Shown here: positions 25,403 through 37,574 of the stretch, piece by piece
Numbering within the stretch: the first letter of the stretch is position 1
Layout: each line of letters opens with the position of its first letter
Made by a program: the position numbers and the translations under genes
Assembly: GCA_020442465.1 (NCBI GenBank)
Contig: JAGRJY010000160.1
Span: 155,466 to 219,465 of the forward strand
Source of the DNA: Lysobacterales bacterium
GTDB taxonomy: Bacteria; Pseudomonadota; Gammaproteobacteria; Xanthomonadales; Xanthomonadaceae
Length of the DNA stretch: 64,000 nucleotides
Reading direction: 5' to 3'
Notes under the pieces: model-generated
The model's input: only the letters and a program-made list of their open reading frames with translations
Told to the model about the DNA's origin: nothing
The model's database searches: none

Positions 25403-27247
25403 TCAATCCTGCGGATCGGCGGCGCGCTCGCGGTCGTAGCCGAGCAGCCCCCACAGGTATTCGAGGCGGTTTGCCCGAACCGGGCCGCGATCGATGCGAT
25501 CGAGGCTCCAGGCAGCAAGCAGCTCGTCTGCATACGGGGGAGGCACATCCTCCCAGCGCGTGTCGTCGCCATCCAGCACCAGCCTGCCTTGGCCGCGGGC
25601 GCTGAAAACCTGAACCTGCTCACGATTCAGCCCGCTTGCGTGCGCGGTCACTTCCGCCGGCTGCGGCGGCTGCGCAAACAGCAGGCCCTGGGTCGGACTG
25701 ATGCAGACCTCGGAATCGGCCAGCTGAAGTATCGAGGGCAGCAGGTCGGTGTGCTGGAAGCGACCCTCGATCGGCGCCGCGGGCGAACCCTCGGGGCCGA
25801 TGATCACCATCGGCACGCGCGCGAAGGCGGTATCGCCGAAACGCGCACGTTCGCCCGGCTTGAGCGGCGTCATGCTGCGGTGGTCACCGCTGACGATCAG
25901 CATGCCGTGGCGGAAGAAGCCGCGTTCGGCCAAGGTGTCGTGAAACTGCTTGATCAGTGCGTCGACGTGACGAAAAGCACGCTCCTCGTCGAGCGTGCCG
26001 GTGCCCGGCACCACGAAGGGCGGGTGCGTGTGCACGGTGAGGATGCCGGCAAAGAACGGGCGCGAATCCTGCCGGGCCGCGTGCCAGTCGAGCACCCGCC
26101 GGAGCAGGGCAGCATCCTCCGGCGCACCGAACTGGCCGCGCGGCAAGTCGCCGTACACGGGTGATTCGCCGCCCTCGGCGTAGTCGAATCCCAGCGCCGA
26201 AGACCATCGGTCCTTGCCGAGAAAGCCGAGCTCACCGCCGGTGAAGAACAGCGTTTCGTAGCCGAGGCCGCGCATGCGTGCGTAGTAGTCGTCGGCTGCG
26301 TTCTCGAATCCGACGAACGCGTCGATGCTCGACATACGGTTGATGGCCGGAATGGGCACCCGCCCGTTGAACACGGAGATCAGTCCGCCGTCGGAATGGA
26401 AGCCGTTGGCGATGAAGGCGGGCACATAGCGATTCGCCCGGGCCAGCTCGTCGAGCTGCGGCGTGGCGTCCATGATGCCGGCGTGCAGATGGCTGTGATA
26501 CGCAGACAGCGATTCGACCAGCAGAACGATCACGTCGGGCCGCTGCTGCTGCCCCTGAAGGCATGTCGAGGGCAGCGCCGGCGCGTTGCGCCAGGCGGCC
26601 ACCTGGTCGGCGGAGTAGGGGCGATCCAGCGGTGCAGGGCGATTCACCTCGAGCACGTTCTGCCACGACTCGCCCAGCACGTAGTCGGGCTCGGGCACGG
26701 CGAAGCCCAGCAGCGGCAAAGCCAGCGCCGGCGCGAGCGCGGAGGCGAGCATCCGGTTCGAGGGACGACCGCCAACCAGGCAGGCCAGCAGCGCAGCGAC
26801 GGGCGCCAGGACGGCGAGCAGCAGCAAGGCTGCATCCGGCCACTGTCCGAGCAGATCGGCAGCGACGGTCCACGAATGCTTCGACTCGCCGGCAAAGCGC
26901 AGCACTTCCTGCAGGTACATGCGCTGATAGAGCAGGCGAAACACCACGGTGTCGATGGCCATCGCCGCAAGCAGAAGGACGGTCGGCAGGGCGATGAGTG
27001 CACGTCCGGCACGGGACCGCGGCAGCCTGCTGGCGAGCAGGAGCAAAGCCACGAGGCTGATGGGAGCCAGATCGTGGGCCAGTGAGGCCATGTGCAGGCA
27101 GCCGCTGCAGGCGGAGTACTCGGCGTACGAGCGCTCGACGAGCAGGGCGCGCCATCCCGCCAGGCCAGCGGCGCAGAGCAGGGTCAGGGCGCCGAGGGCG
27201 AACCAGAGGCGGGCGGGCCGATTGCCCGTCCGGGTGCTTGGGGACAT
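25403..27247 (-). CDS. LTA synthase-family membrane phosphotransferase/sulfatase (LtaS/OpgB-like)
   Basis: 614 aa. Five N-terminal hydrophobic segments (residues about 10-220) precede an extracytoplasmic alkaline-phosphatase-fold domain with DVIVLLVESLSAYH (metal-binding Glu), THPPFVVP and LIVSGDHRS (metal-binding Asp and His). Related proteins transfer phosphoglycerol to lipoteichoic acid (LtaS) or periplasmic glucans (OpgB). The nucleophile position, usually Thr, seems to be Ser in GFHSDGGLIS. The start is the minus-strand ATG at 27247; the further upstream frame runs into guaB on the other strand. The gene is divergent from guaB. Confidence 0.78.
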   Translation of the reverse strand: MSPSTRTGNRPARLWFALGALTLLCAAGLAGWRALLVERSYAEYSACSGCLHMASLAHDLAPISLVALLLLASRLPRSRAGRALIALPTVLLLAAMAIDTVVFRLLYQRMYLQEVLRFAGESKHSWTVAADLLGQWPDAALLLLAVLAPVAALLACLVGGRPSNRMLASALAPALALPLLGFAVPEPDYVLGESWQNVLEVNRPAPLDRPYSADQVAAWRNAPALPSTCLQGQQQRPDVIVLLVESLSAYHSHLHAGIMDATPQLDELARANRYVPAFIANGFHSDGGLISVFNGRVPIPAINRMSSIDAFVGFENAADDYYARMRGLGYETLFFTGGELGFLGKDRWSSALGFDYAEGGESPVYGDLPRGQFGAPEDAALLRRVLDWHAARQDSRPFFAGILTVHTHPPFVVPGTGTLDEERAFRHVDALIKQFHDTLAERGFFRHGMLIVSGDHRSMTPLKPGERARFGDTAFARVPMVIIGPEGSPAAPIEGRFQHTDLLPSILQLADSEVCISPTQGLLFAQPPQPAEVTAHASGLNREQVQVFSARGQGRLVLDGDDTRWEDVPPPYADELLAAWSLDRIDRGPVRANRLEYLWGLLGYDRERAADPQD

Positions 27248-27299
27248 GCCGGTGCTGGCGGAGCAGTAAGGCCAGCAGGTATCATTGCGTGTTTCCTGA

Positions 27300-28769
<1,470 letters not shown>

Positions 28770-28777
28770 TTGAGGCC

Positions 28778-28925
28778 GGGACTCGCGACCCGGTTCTCGC
28801 TGCAGCATGCTTCGCCAGTGGATTTCCTCCGCAGGTGCGGGCCGTCGCGTGAATCAAGGCCACCGCCACGGATGACGGAACCGAGTCCGGAGTCCCGAAT
28901 CAAAAGCCACCAGTCCCGAGTCCCG
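28778..28925. repeat. GAGTCCCG octamer repeats in the guaB-guaA spacer
   Basis: Copies of GAGTCCCG or close variants lie at 28883-28889, 28890-28898, 28912-28919 and 28918-28925, running up to the base before the guaA ATG. An inverted copy CGGGACTC lies at 28778-28785 near the other end of the spacer. They resemble the short intergenic repeats seen in Xanthomonas and relatives. They leave no recognisable Shine-Dalgarno sequence for guaA. Confidence 0.55.
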
Positions 28926-28926
28926 C

Positions 28927-30495
28927 ATGCACGATATCCACAGCGACAGAATCCTGATTCTCGACTTCGGGTCGCAGTACACCCAGCTGATCGCCCGGCG
29001 TATCCGTGAGATCGGCGTCTACTGCGAGATCTGGGCCTGGGACCATGATCCCGAGGCGATTCCCGGGTTCGGTGCCAACGGGGTGATTCTCAGCGGCGGT
29101 CCGGAGTCCACCACGCTGGCCGATGCGCCGCGCATTCCGCAGCAGGTGTTCGATCTGGGTGTACCCCTGCTGGGCATCTGCTACGGCATGCAGAGCATGG
29201 CTGCACAGCTCGGAGGCATCACGGTACTGGGCGATGAGCGCGAGTTCGGCTATGCCGAAGTCGAGGTCGAGGCACCCTGCGCCCTGCTCGACGGCATCCA
29301 CGACCAGGCGGGTCAACCGGCGAAACTCGATGTGTGGATGAGCCACGGCGACCGTGTCGAGGAGGTGCCGCCGGGATTCAGCATCACCGCCTGCACCGGC
29401 AGTGTGCCGATCGTCGCCATGGCCGACGACGCGCGACGCTGGTACGGGGTGCAGTTTCATCCCGAGGTCACCCACACCAAGCAAGGCGAAGCGATCCTGC
29501 GTCGCTTCGTGGTCGATCTGTGCGGCTGCGCCACCCTGTGGGACGCGGCACACATCATCGAGGACCAGATCGCCCGCGTGCGCGAACAGGTCGGCGACGA
29601 CGAAGTGCTGCTGGGTCTCTCCGGCGGCGTCGATTCCTCGGTCGTCGCAGCCCTGCTGCATCGCGCGATCGGCGAACAGCTGACCTGCGTGTTCGTCGAT
29701 ACCGGCCTGCTGCGCTGGCGCGAAGGCGACCAGGTGATGGAAATGTTCGCCCGCCACATGGGCGTCAAGGTCATACGCGTGAATGCCGCCGAGCGCTATT
29801 TCGAGGCGCTGCGCGGTGTGTCCGACCCCGAAGCCAAGCGCAAGATCATCGGCCGCCTGTTCGTCGAGATTTTCGAGGAGGAGGCGGGCAAGCTGCGCAA
29901 CGTCAAGTGGCTGGCGCAGGGCACGATCTATCCCGACGTCATCGAATCGGCCGGCAGCAAGACCGGCAAGGCGCACGTCATCAAGAGCCACCACAACGTG
30001 GGCGGCCTGCCGGCACACATGCGCCTCGGCCTGGTTGAGCCCTTGCGTGAACTGTTCAAGGACGAGGTCCGGCGCATCGGCGTCGAGCTCGGACTGCCGC
30101 ACGACATGGTGTACCGCCATCCCTTTCCGGGGCCGGGCCTGGGCGTGCGCATCCTCGGCGAGGTCAAGCCGGAATTTGCCGACCTGCTGGCGCGCGCAGA
30201 CGCCATCTTCATCGACGAACTGCGTCGGTACGACCTGTACGACAAGGTCAGCCAGGCGTTCGCGGTGTTCATGCCGGTCAAGTCGGTCGGCGTGGTCGGT
30301 GACGCGCGGGCGTACGAATGGGTCGTGGCGCTGCGTGCCGTGGAGACCATCGATTTCATGACCGCACACTGGGCGCATCTGCCCTACGACTTTCTCGGCC
30401 ACGTTTCGACCCGAATCATCAACGAACTGCGCGGCATCTCGCGCGTGGTGTACGACATCTCCGGCAAGCCGCCGGCGACCATCGAGTGGGAATGA
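28927..30495 (+). CDS. guaA: GMP synthase (glutamine-hydrolysing)
   Basis: 522 aa. Aminates XMP to GMP using glutamine and ATP. The N-terminal class I amidotransferase domain has GICYGMQ (C85) and the His-Glu partner in FHPEVTHT; the ATP-pyrophosphatase P-loop is LSGGVDSS (about 231), followed by the C-terminal dimerisation domain ending KPPATIEWE. It overlaps the tadA start by 4 bases (ATGA). Confidence 0.97.
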   Translation: MHDIHSDRILILDFGSQYTQLIARRIREIGVYCEIWAWDHDPEAIPGFGANGVILSGGPESTTLADAPRIPQQVFDLGVPLLGICYGMQSMAAQLGGITVLGDEREFGYAEVEVEAPCALLDGIHDQAGQPAKLDVWMSHGDRVEEVPPGFSITACTGSVPIVAMADDARRWYGVQFHPEVTHTKQGEAILRRFVVDLCGCATLWDAAHIIEDQIARVREQVGDDEVLLGLSGGVDSSVVAALLHRAIGEQLTCVFVDTGLLRWREGDQVMEMFARHMGVKVIRVNAAERYFEALRGVSDPEAKRKIIGRLFVEIFEEEAGKLRNVKWLAQGTIYPDVIESAGSKTGKAHVIKSHHNVGGLPAHMRLGLVEPLRELFKDEVRRIGVELGLPHDMVYRHPFPGPGLGVRILGEVKPEFADLLARADAIFIDELRRYDLYDKVSQAFAVFMPVKSVGVVGDARAYEWVVALRAVETIDFMTAHWAHLPYDFLGHVSTRIINELRGISRVVYDISGKPPATIEWE

Positions 30496-31007
30496 GCGGC
30501 GAAGCCGATCGCCCCCGCACGGCCGACCACGCGCCGGAGTCGTGGTCCGAGATCGATTTCAGAAGTATGCAGCTGGCGCTTGAGCAGGCACGCGCCGCCG
30601 AACTGATCGGCGAAGTGCCGGTCGGTGCGGTGGTTGTCGATGCATCGGGCGAGTTGGTGGGCGTGGGGCACAACCGCGTCATCACCGACAGTGATCCCAC
30701 GGCGCATGCCGAGATCGTGGCGATGCGCCGGGTTGGCGCACTGCTCGAGAACTACCGCATGCCGGGGTTGCGCGTGTACGTCACGCTCGAGCCCTGTGCG
30801 ATGTGCGCGATGGCGATGATCCACGCGCGCATTGAGGAAGTGACCTACGCCACTGCCGATCCCAAGACTGGCGCCTGCGGCTCGGTGTTCGACCTGGTGG
30901 ACGATCCCCGGCACAATCATCGCGTTCGTCTGCGGTCCGGCCTGCTTGCCGCCGAAGCCTCGCAGATGCTCAGCGGCTTCTTCCGGGCAAGACGAACGCG
31001 GGTCTGA
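30492..31007 (+). CDS. tadA: tRNA-specific adenosine-34 deaminase
   Basis: 171-aa zinc deaminase that makes inosine at the wobble position of tRNA-Arg(ACG). The zinc motif is HAE (H72, with catalytic Glu) and PCAMC (C102, C105). [18 protein letters not shown] at the start and FFRARRTRV at the end fit TadA. The ATG overlaps the guaA stop, giving likely translational coupling. About 25 residues precede the conserved core. Confidence 0.93.
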   Translation: MSGEADRPRTADHAPESWSEIDFRSMQLALEQARAAELIGEVPVGAVVVDASGELVGVGHNRVITDSDPTAHAEIVAMRRVGALLENYRMPGLRVYVTLEPCAMCAMAMIHARIEEVTYATADPKTGACGSVFDLVDDPRHNHRVRLRSGLLAAEASQMLSGFFRARRTRV

Positions 31008-31094
31008 GGCCGGTCCGCCGCCGCCATCCCATCGAACCATTCAACACGGTCGCTGGCCGAACTTGCCGGCGCCGCGCCTCACCAGGAACCAAGC

Positions 31095-31664
31095 ATGACA
31101 GCTGAGAGCGAACGACTGATCTGGATTGATCTGGAGATGACCGGGCTCGAACCGGACACCGACGACATTCTGGAAATCGCCTGTCTGGTCACCGATGGCG
31201 AGCTGAATGTGCTGGCCGAGGGGCCCGAGCTGGCCATTCACCACGAAGACACGCGTCTGCAGCAGATGGACGACTGGAACCGCAAGCAGCATGCTTCGTC
31301 CGGGCTGTGGCAGCGCGCCGTGGCGTCGTCGATCGACATGGCCGAAGCCGAACGGCAGACGCTGGCCTTTCTGCGCGAGTGGGTGCCGGCGGGCACCTCG
31401 CCGATGTGCGGCAATTCGGTCAGCCAGGACCGGCGCTTCCTGCTCAAGTACATGCCTGCCCTGGAAGCGCACTTCCACTATCGGCACCTGGACGTCTCGA
31501 CGATCAAGATCCTGGCCAAGATGTGGGCGCCGGGCGTGGCGGCCGGATTGAGCAAGCAATCGGCGCATACGGCACTGTCCGACATCCGCGAGTCGGTCGC
31601 CGAGCTGGCGTACTACCGCCAGTTCATGGGCGAGCTGGCGGGCGTCACCCACGCCCAGCCCTGA
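31095..31664 (+). CDS. orn: Oligoribonuclease
   Basis: 189-aa DEDDh 3'-5' exonuclease that degrades 2-5-nt RNAs and linear di-nucleotides such as pGpG from c-di-GMP breakdown. The catalytic acids lie in [16 protein letters not shown] and the HTALSDI motif; [15 protein letters not shown] is a family signature. The next gene encodes a diguanylate cyclase, so a product of c-di-GMP turnover is degraded by its neighbour, though no operon link is evident. Confidence 0.96.
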   Translation: MTAESERLIWIDLEMTGLEPDTDDILEIACLVTDGELNVLAEGPELAIHHEDTRLQQMDDWNRKQHASSGLWQRAVASSIDMAEAERQTLAFLREWVPAGTSPMCGNSVSQDRRFLLKYMPALEAHFHYRHLDVSTIKILAKMWAPGVAAGLSKQSAHTALSDIRESVAELAYYRQFMGELAGVTHAQP

Positions 31665-31740
31665 ACCGGACGGTCCGGCCAGCGCACGCAACGCCACGTT
31701 GGTCCGGGGTCGCATCGACGTACCCCTGGCGATGGATTAG

Positions 31741-31757
31741 TCTGCCAGCGAGGCAGA
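31741..31757. repeat. Short inverted repeat upstream of the sensor diguanylate cyclase
   Basis: TCTGCC-AGCGA-GGCAGA is a perfect 6-bp stem lying about 80-100 bases before the probable start of the sensor cyclase. It could be an operator or a short hairpin; nothing else distinguishes the two. Confidence 0.3.
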
Positions 31758-31838
31758 ATTCGGCTCGAAAGGGGGGCGGAAGCATGTCGCGCGGAAGCGG
31801 TGCGGCCAGGCGTGGATAGCGCTCCGACGCACCCGGCG

Positions 31839-34793
31839 ATGCGTCGCTTGCCCGGCCGCTTGCTGCGGTGGGGGTGGTGGCTGTTTGTCCTCGGCTGGGC
31901 CAGCGCGATGGCGCAGCCGGTGCGACCGATCGACGGCTACTACCGAGAGTCCTGGTCGCAGCGCGACGGGCTTCCACACAGTCTGATCAACGCGATCGCG
32001 CAGACGCCCGACGGCTACCTGTGGCTGGCTACCTGGGAGGGGGCCGCACGCTACAACGGACGCGAGTTCGTCGTGTTCGACCGCGAGAGCGTGGCCGAGA
32101 TGTCCGACCACGGATTTCGTGCGATGACCGTTTCACGCGACGGTTCGCTTTGGGTCGGCGCCTCGCGGGGCGGCGTCATGCGCATGCATGACGGTGTCTG
32201 GACGCGACTCGATCGCGAGGACGGGCTCGCCCAGGACGAAATCATGGCGCTCGGCGAAGGCCCGGGCGACGTGATGTGGGTCGCCTACGAAAGCGCGGGC
32301 GTGGGGGCGGTGGCGCCCGATGGCTCGATTCGCCACTTCAACCGCGACGACGGCCTGCCCAGCGACGTGATGTACGCGCTTGCCGTCGACCAGACCGGAC
32401 GGATCTGGCTGGGCACGGCCGAAGGGCTCGGCTACATCGACGCCGAGGGTCGAGCCGGCACGCTCAAGTTGTCTGCCGATGATTCCCGGCACTCGGTCTA
32501 CAGCGTGCACGCGGCGCCGGGCTGGCCGCTGCTGCTCGGCACCGATCGCGGCGTCTTCGAGGTCGAGGGCGGAGTGGTTCGCAAGCTTGACGTCGGACTG
32601 CCGCTCGATACGGTGCAGCGCGTGTATCGCGATCGCGCGGGTCAGATCTGGGTAGGCACGGTGAATTTCGGCGTGTTCCGGCTCAGCAGTCTTGGCCTCG
32701 AGAACATCGATGCGAAGCTCGGGCTGCCGAACAATCGCGTGGCCTCGATTTTCGAAGACCGTGAGGGTAGCGTCTGGGTCGGTACCAATGGCGGGTTGTT
32801 CCGGCTCCGGGATGCTCCGTTCTCCAGCATGACCACCGACCACGGTCTGTCGGACAACTACGTGCGCACGGTGATCGAGCACTCCGACGGATCGCTGTGG
32901 ATCGGCAGCAGCGCCGGGCTCACCCACGTGCGCGACAAGGCAAGGCCCGTCTCCACCGATGGCCTGGACCGCGTCTCGGTGCTGAGTCTGCACGAGTCCG
33001 CCGATGGCTCGGTGTGGGTGGGCACCTATTCCCAGGGCGTGTGGCGCGTCCGCGGCGAGGAACTGGCGCAGCGTATCGATACGTCCCACGGCCTGGTCTC
33101 CAACCAGGTGCGCGCGTTGCTCGAAGACCGCGACGGCACGCTTTGGGTCGGCACCAATCGTGGACTGTCGCGCGTGCGCGCCAGCGGGGTGCGCACGTTC
33201 ACGGCCGAAGACGGCTTGCCGCGCGACTTCATCATCGCGCTGTTTCGCGACCGCGCCGGTGTGCTGTGGGTCGGTACCGCGAATGGTCTTGCCCGGCTTG
33301 GTGAGAACGAACGGTTCGAGACGGTCGATATCGAGCGCTCGGCCAACGCCCAGGACGTGTTCGGCTTTGCCGAAGACGAGGACGGAGCGCTGTGGCTGGC
33401 CACCGATCGCGGGTTGGCGCGCTGGTATCGCAACCGGCTCACGCGGCTGGGTCGCCCGGATGGTTTGCCGATCGACACCTTGTTCCAGGTGGTGATCGAC
33501 CGCATCGGCAACATCTGGCTGACCAGCAACCGCGGGGTCATGCGCATGAGCCATGCCGATGCGGTGCGGGCGATGGATCTGCCCGGCACCCATGTGCAGG
33601 TCGAACTGTTCAACGAGCTCGATGGGATGGCCAGCGCGCAATGCAACGGCGGGTCGGGTCCCGCCGCGGTGTTGCGTCGCAATGGCGAAGTCTCGGTGGG
33701 CACGTCAATGGGGCTGGCCAGCATCCAGCCGCAGCGCCTCGGCGAGTTCGGTCGCCACGTGCCGCCGATCGTGATCGAGTCGTTCCTGGTCGACGATCGG
33801 GGCTTTCCGGTTGAGAGCGGACAGGTGCTGGCAGCGGGCACCCGTCGCATCGAGATGCATTTCGCCGGTCTCAGCTACCTGATGCCGCAGAAGATCGTCT
33901 ACCGCTATCGACTGGACGGCTTCGACGATCGCTGGTTCGAACGCGGGACACAGCGGCACGCACAGTTCACCAACTTGCCGCCGGGCGAATACACCTTCCG
34001 GGTCACCGCGGCCAATCGCGGTGGCAGCTGGAATGCACAGGAAGCCGAGCTGCGCTTCGAGATTCGCCCCTTCCTCTGGCAGCGCAAGGAGTTCTGGGTG
34101 CTGGTCGCGGCCCTGGTCTTTCTGCTCGTCGGGGCAGCGATTCGTCTGCGGCTGCGTCAGCTGGGCCACGCGAAAGAGCAGCTGGAACACCTGGTCGCCG
34201 AGCGCACCGCCGACCTCGAGGCCAAGACCCAGCGTCTGCAGGAGGCAGATCATGAAAAATCAGCGCTGCTCGAGCAGATCCGCACCCAGTCGGAAGCCTT
34301 CGAGCGCCAGGCGCGCGAAGACGCACTGACCGGCCTGTTCAACCGCCGCGCCTTCGACGAGGCCATGTCGCGCGAATTCGCCCGTGCGCGCCGCACCGGC
34401 GCCAGTCTCAGCCTGGTGCTGCTCGACATTGACTGGTTCAAGCGCATCAACGACACCTACTCGCATGCCGCCGGCGACGAAGCCCTGCGCCGGGTGGCTG
34501 CAGCGCTGCAGCGGACAAGTCGCGATATGGACGTGGTGTCGCGCTACGGTGGCGAGGAATTCGCCGTGCTCTGCCCGGAAACCCATCTCGACAAGGCAGT
34601 CCAGTTTGCGGAGCGTTTGCGCCAGGCGGTCGAATCGATCGATAGCGCCACCTTCGCGCCGGGTCTGGAGCTGAGCGTCAGCCTCGGCGTGGCCGAGGCG
34701 ACCGGACTCAGTCACCACGAGCGGCTGGTGTCCCGCGCCGACGCGGCGCTGTATCGGGCGAAGGAAGGCGGACGCAACCGGGTCTGCATCTGA
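31839..34793 (+). CDS. Two-component-regulator-propeller sensor diguanylate cyclase
   Basis: 984 aa. A signal peptide (MRRLPGRLLRWGWWLFVLGW) is followed by a periplasmic double propeller of Reg_prop repeats (about 30-610; repeats such as DGSLWIGSSAGLTHV), a Y_Y_Y domain (about 680-730), one membrane segment (about 748-768), a coiled coil and a C-terminal GGDEF domain (about 815-984) with active-site GGEEF (about 904-908). RDMD lies five residues before GGEEF, giving an inhibitory I-site. It should make c-di-GMP in response to an external, perhaps glycan, signal. GTG starts at 31800 or 31812 are possible, but the ATG at 31839 gives a clean signal peptide. Confidence 0.88.
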   Translation: MRRLPGRLLRWGWWLFVLGWASAMAQPVRPIDGYYRESWSQRDGLPHSLINAIAQTPDGYLWLATWEGAARYNGREFVVFDRESVAEMSDHGFRAMTVSRDGSLWVGASRGGVMRMHDGVWTRLDREDGLAQDEIMALGEGPGDVMWVAYESAGVGAVAPDGSIRHFNRDDGLPSDVMYALAVDQTGRIWLGTAEGLGYIDAEGRAGTLKLSADDSRHSVYSVHAAPGWPLLLGTDRGVFEVEGGVVRKLDVGLPLDTVQRVYRDRAGQIWVGTVNFGVFRLSSLGLENIDAKLGLPNNRVASIFEDREGSVWVGTNGGLFRLRDAPFSSMTTDHGLSDNYVRTVIEHSDGSLWIGSSAGLTHVRDKARPVSTDGLDRVSVLSLHESADGSVWVGTYSQGVWRVRGEELAQRIDTSHGLVSNQVRALLEDRDGTLWVGTNRGLSRVRASGVRTFTAEDGLPRDFIIALFRDRAGVLWVGTANGLARLGENERFETVDIERSANAQDVFGFAEDEDGALWLATDRGLARWYRNRLTRLGRPDGLPIDTLFQVVIDRIGNIWLTSNRGVMRMSHADAVRAMDLPGTHVQVELFNELDGMASAQCNGGSGPAAVLRRNGEVSVGTSMGLASIQPQRLGEFGRHVPPIVIESFLVDDRGFPVESGQVLAAGTRRIEMHFAGLSYLMPQKIVYRYRLDGFDDRWFERGTQRHAQFTNLPPGEYTFRVTAANRGGSWNAQEAELRFEIRPFLWQRKEFWVLVAALVFLLVGAAIRLRLRQLGHAKEQLEHLVAERTADLEAKTQRLQEADHEKSALLEQIRTQSEAFERQAREDALTGLFNRRAFDEAMSREFARARRTGASLSLVLLDIDWFKRINDTYSHAAGDEALRRVAAALQRTSRDMDVVSRYGGEEFAVLCPETHLDKAVQFAERLRQAVESIDSATFAPGLELSVSLGVAEATGLSHHERLVSRADAALYRAKEGGRNRVCI

Positions 34794-34971
34794 TCTGATC
34801 GCGGCAGAGCAGGGAAGCCGGGCCAGCGAGCCGATCGGTTCATCGCGCGCGCTGTGCTGTCGCGCATACTCGGATCGTGCCGCAGCCGCTGCGCGCGGCT
34901 GGCGTGCATCCCAAGCGCCGCTGCCAGTTCAGGGCCGTCCGGCTCGTCAGGCAGGGGGTGTGCGCAGCACC

Positions 34972-37344
34972 TCAGGCGCGCTTGTGCTTCGCCAGCCGCA
35001 ACCAGGTGTCGACCACCGTGTCCGGGTTCAACGACACCGATTCGATGCCCTGGTCCATCAACCATTCGGCGAGGTCCGGATGGTCTGAGGGTCCCTGCCC
35101 GCAGATGCCGACGTAGCGGCCGCGTCGCTTGGCGGTCGAGATCGCCATCGCCAGCAGTTTCTTCACCGCTTCGTTACGCTCGTCGAACAGGTCGGCGACG
35201 ATCGCCGAGTCGCGGTCGAGACCCAGCGTCAGCTGGGTGAGATCGTTCGAACCAATCGAGAACCCGTCGAAGATGTCGAGGAATTCGTCGGCCAGCAGCG
35301 CGTTCGACGGCAGCTCGCACATCATGATGATCTTGAGGTCGTTCTCGCCCTTGCGCAGGCCGAAGCGGTCGAGCACGTCGATCACTGCGCGGCCTTCCTC
35401 CAGCGTGCGCACGAAGGGGATCATCACCCAGGCATTGGTCAGCCCCATGTCCTCGCGCACGCGACGCATGGCGCGGCATTCCAGTTCGAAGCAGGCCTCG
35501 AAGCTGGGGTCGACGTAGCGGCTGGCGCCACGGAAGCCGATCATCGGATTCTCTTCGTGCGGCTCGTAGCGCTTGCCGCCGATCAGGTTGGCGTACTCGT
35601 TCGACTTGAAGTCGGACAGGCGCACGATCACCGGGTTCGGTGCGAAGGCCGCCGTAATCGTCGCAATGCCTTCGGCCAGACGATCGACGTAGAAGCCGAC
35701 CGGGTCGTCGTAGCCGGCCATGCGCTCGTCGATGCGCGCGCGAGTGGCGCTGTCCTGCTGGTTGTATTCGAGCAGCGCGCGTGGGTGCACGCCGATGTGG
35801 CTGGCGATGATCATCTCGAGGCGGGCGAGGCCGACGCCTGCATTCGGCAGCATGGCGAAATCGAACGCACGCTCAGGGTTGGCGACGTTCATCATGATCT
35901 TCAGCGGGGCAGGGGGCATGTTGCCGAGATCGGTGACGATGCGCTCGAACGCGCGCTGGCCTTCGTAGACGAAGCCGGTATCGCCCTCGGCGCAGCTGAC
36001 AGTGATCGGGGTGCCGTCGGGAATCGTCGACAGCGCGTCGCCGCAGCCGACCACCGCCGGCACGCCCAGTTCGCGGGCGATGATGGCGGCATGGCAGGTT
36101 CGACCACCGCGGTTGGTCACGATGGCCGCGGCGCGCTTCATGATCGGCTCCCAGTCGGGGTCGGTCATGTCGGCCACCAGCACGTCGCCGGCCTGCACCT
36201 TGTCCATCTCGGCGATGCTTTTCACCACCCGCGCCACGCCGGCGCCGATGCGATGGCCGATGGCTCGGCCCTCGCTGAGCACCGGGCCGCGCTCGTGGAT
36301 CTGGTAGCGCTCGATCTGGGTGGCGTGTGCCCGCGACTTCACCGTCTCGGGGCGCGCCTGCACGATGTAGAGCTTGCCGGTGATGCCGTCCTTGGCCCAT
36401 TCCACGTCCATCGGACGCCCGTAGTGCTGCTCGATGGTGAGCGCCTGGCGAGCCAGGTCTTCGACGTCCGCGTCGGTGATCGAGAAGCGTTGGCGCAGTT
36501 CCGCCGGTGTGTCTTCATTGCGTACGCGTTCGCCGGGCTGGTCCGAATACACCATCCGGATCGCCTTGGAGCCGAGCCGACGGCGCAGGATCGACGGTCG
36601 CGCTGCCTGCAGATTCGGCTTGTAGACATAGAACTCGTCCGGGTTGACCGCGCCCTGGACGACGTTCTCGCCGAGTCCGTAGCTACTGGTGATGAACACG
36701 GTCTCGCGAAAGCCGCTTTCGGTGTCGAGGGTGAACAGCACGCCGGAGGCGCCGAGGTCGGAGCGCACCATCAGCTGCACGCCGGCCGAGAGGAACACGT
36801 CTTCGTGCTTGAAACCGTGGTGCACGCGGTAGGCGATGGCGCGATCGTTGTACAGCGAAGCGAAGACTTCCTTGACGCGAACCACGACGTCGTCGGCACC
36901 GCAGACATTGAGGAAGGTTTCCTGCTGGCCGGCGAAGCTCGCATCCGGCAGGTCTTCGGCGGTGGCAGACGATCGCACCGCGACCGCGACGTCGGTGCCG
37001 CCGGCCCGCTGGCACAGCTCGGCGTACGCGTCCCGGATGTCGCGTTCGAGGTCGGCCTGCAGCGGCGCCTCGATGACCCAGCTGCGGATCTCCGCACCCA
37101 CCCGGGTCAGTACCGCGACGTCATCCACGTCGAGACCGTCCAGGCGCGAATAGATGCGATCGTGCAGCTGGTTGTGCGCGACGAACGCGCGGAAGGCATC
37201 CGCCGTGGTCGCAAATCCGCCGGGCACCGAGACGCCCAGAGCATCGAGATGGCCGATCATTTCGCCCAGTGAGGCGTTCTTGCCGCCCACCTGGGCCAGA
37301 TCGGACAGTCGCAGGCTCTCCAGCCACAGGATGTTCGCGCTCAC
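34972..37344 (-). CDS. ppsA: Phosphoenolpyruvate synthase
   Basis: 790 aa, the E. coli PpsA length. It converts pyruvate and ATP to PEP, AMP and phosphate for gluconeogenesis. It has an N-terminal ATP-grasp-like PEP/pyruvate-binding domain ([11 protein letters not shown]), a phosphohistidine domain [17 protein letters not shown] (His about 418) and a C-terminal TIM barrel with the catalytic Cys in [11 protein letters not shown] (about 748). The GTG start at 37344 gives the conserved [10 protein letters not shown]; the frame is open back to 37479 but that part is not conserved. It is divergent from its regulator gene ppsR. Confidence 0.95.
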   Translation of the reverse strand: MSANILWLESLRLSDLAQVGGKNASLGEMIGHLDALGVSVPGGFATTADAFRAFVAHNQLHDRIYSRLDGLDVDDVAVLTRVGAEIRSWVIEAPLQADLERDIRDAYAELCQRAGGTDVAVAVRSSATAEDLPDASFAGQQETFLNVCGADDVVVRVKEVFASLYNDRAIAYRVHHGFKHEDVFLSAGVQLMVRSDLGASGVLFTLDTESGFRETVFITSSYGLGENVVQGAVNPDEFYVYKPNLQAARPSILRRRLGSKAIRMVYSDQPGERVRNEDTPAELRQRFSITDADVEDLARQALTIEQHYGRPMDVEWAKDGITGKLYIVQARPETVKSRAHATQIERYQIHERGPVLSEGRAIGHRIGAGVARVVKSIAEMDKVQAGDVLVADMTDPDWEPIMKRAAAIVTNRGGRTCHAAIIARELGVPAVVGCGDALSTIPDGTPITVSCAEGDTGFVYEGQRAFERIVTDLGNMPPAPLKIMMNVANPERAFDFAMLPNAGVGLARLEMIIASHIGVHPRALLEYNQQDSATRARIDERMAGYDDPVGFYVDRLAEGIATITAAFAPNPVIVRLSDFKSNEYANLIGGKRYEPHEENPMIGFRGASRYVDPSFEACFELECRAMRRVREDMGLTNAWVMIPFVRTLEEGRAVIDVLDRFGLRKGENDLKIIMMCELPSNALLADEFLDIFDGFSIGSNDLTQLTLGLDRDSAIVADLFDERNEAVKKLLAMAISTAKRRGRYVGICGQGPSDHPDLAEWLMDQGIESVSLNPDTVVDTWLRLAKHKRA

Positions 37345-37574
37345 GATGCACACTCCGACAACGGGCAGAGTCGCCGTGCCGGGGCGGCCGTCGACCTGCG
37401 GAAGGAAAGCTGCAATTCTGAGGGTCGCAGTGGGCGATGCCAAGCTTGTTTGCGCACCGATTTCGTGCATGCCTGGCATGCGCGGGCCGGGTGAGGAATG
37501 CGATGATCCAAACCGTGTACGCGGGCCCTCACCAGGCCGGCGTCGTCCGCCGCCATCCAGGGGAGCGATCGAGC

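Noticed and set aside
27257..27285. Promoter for guaB around TATCAT
   Set aside because: The -10-like TATCAT has no -35 at the right distance in the short divergent spacer; not strong enough to list.
35557..37272. 571-codon plus-strand open frame
   Set aside because: Antisense to ppsA, whose protein is clearly recognised; the plus-strand frame has no family features.
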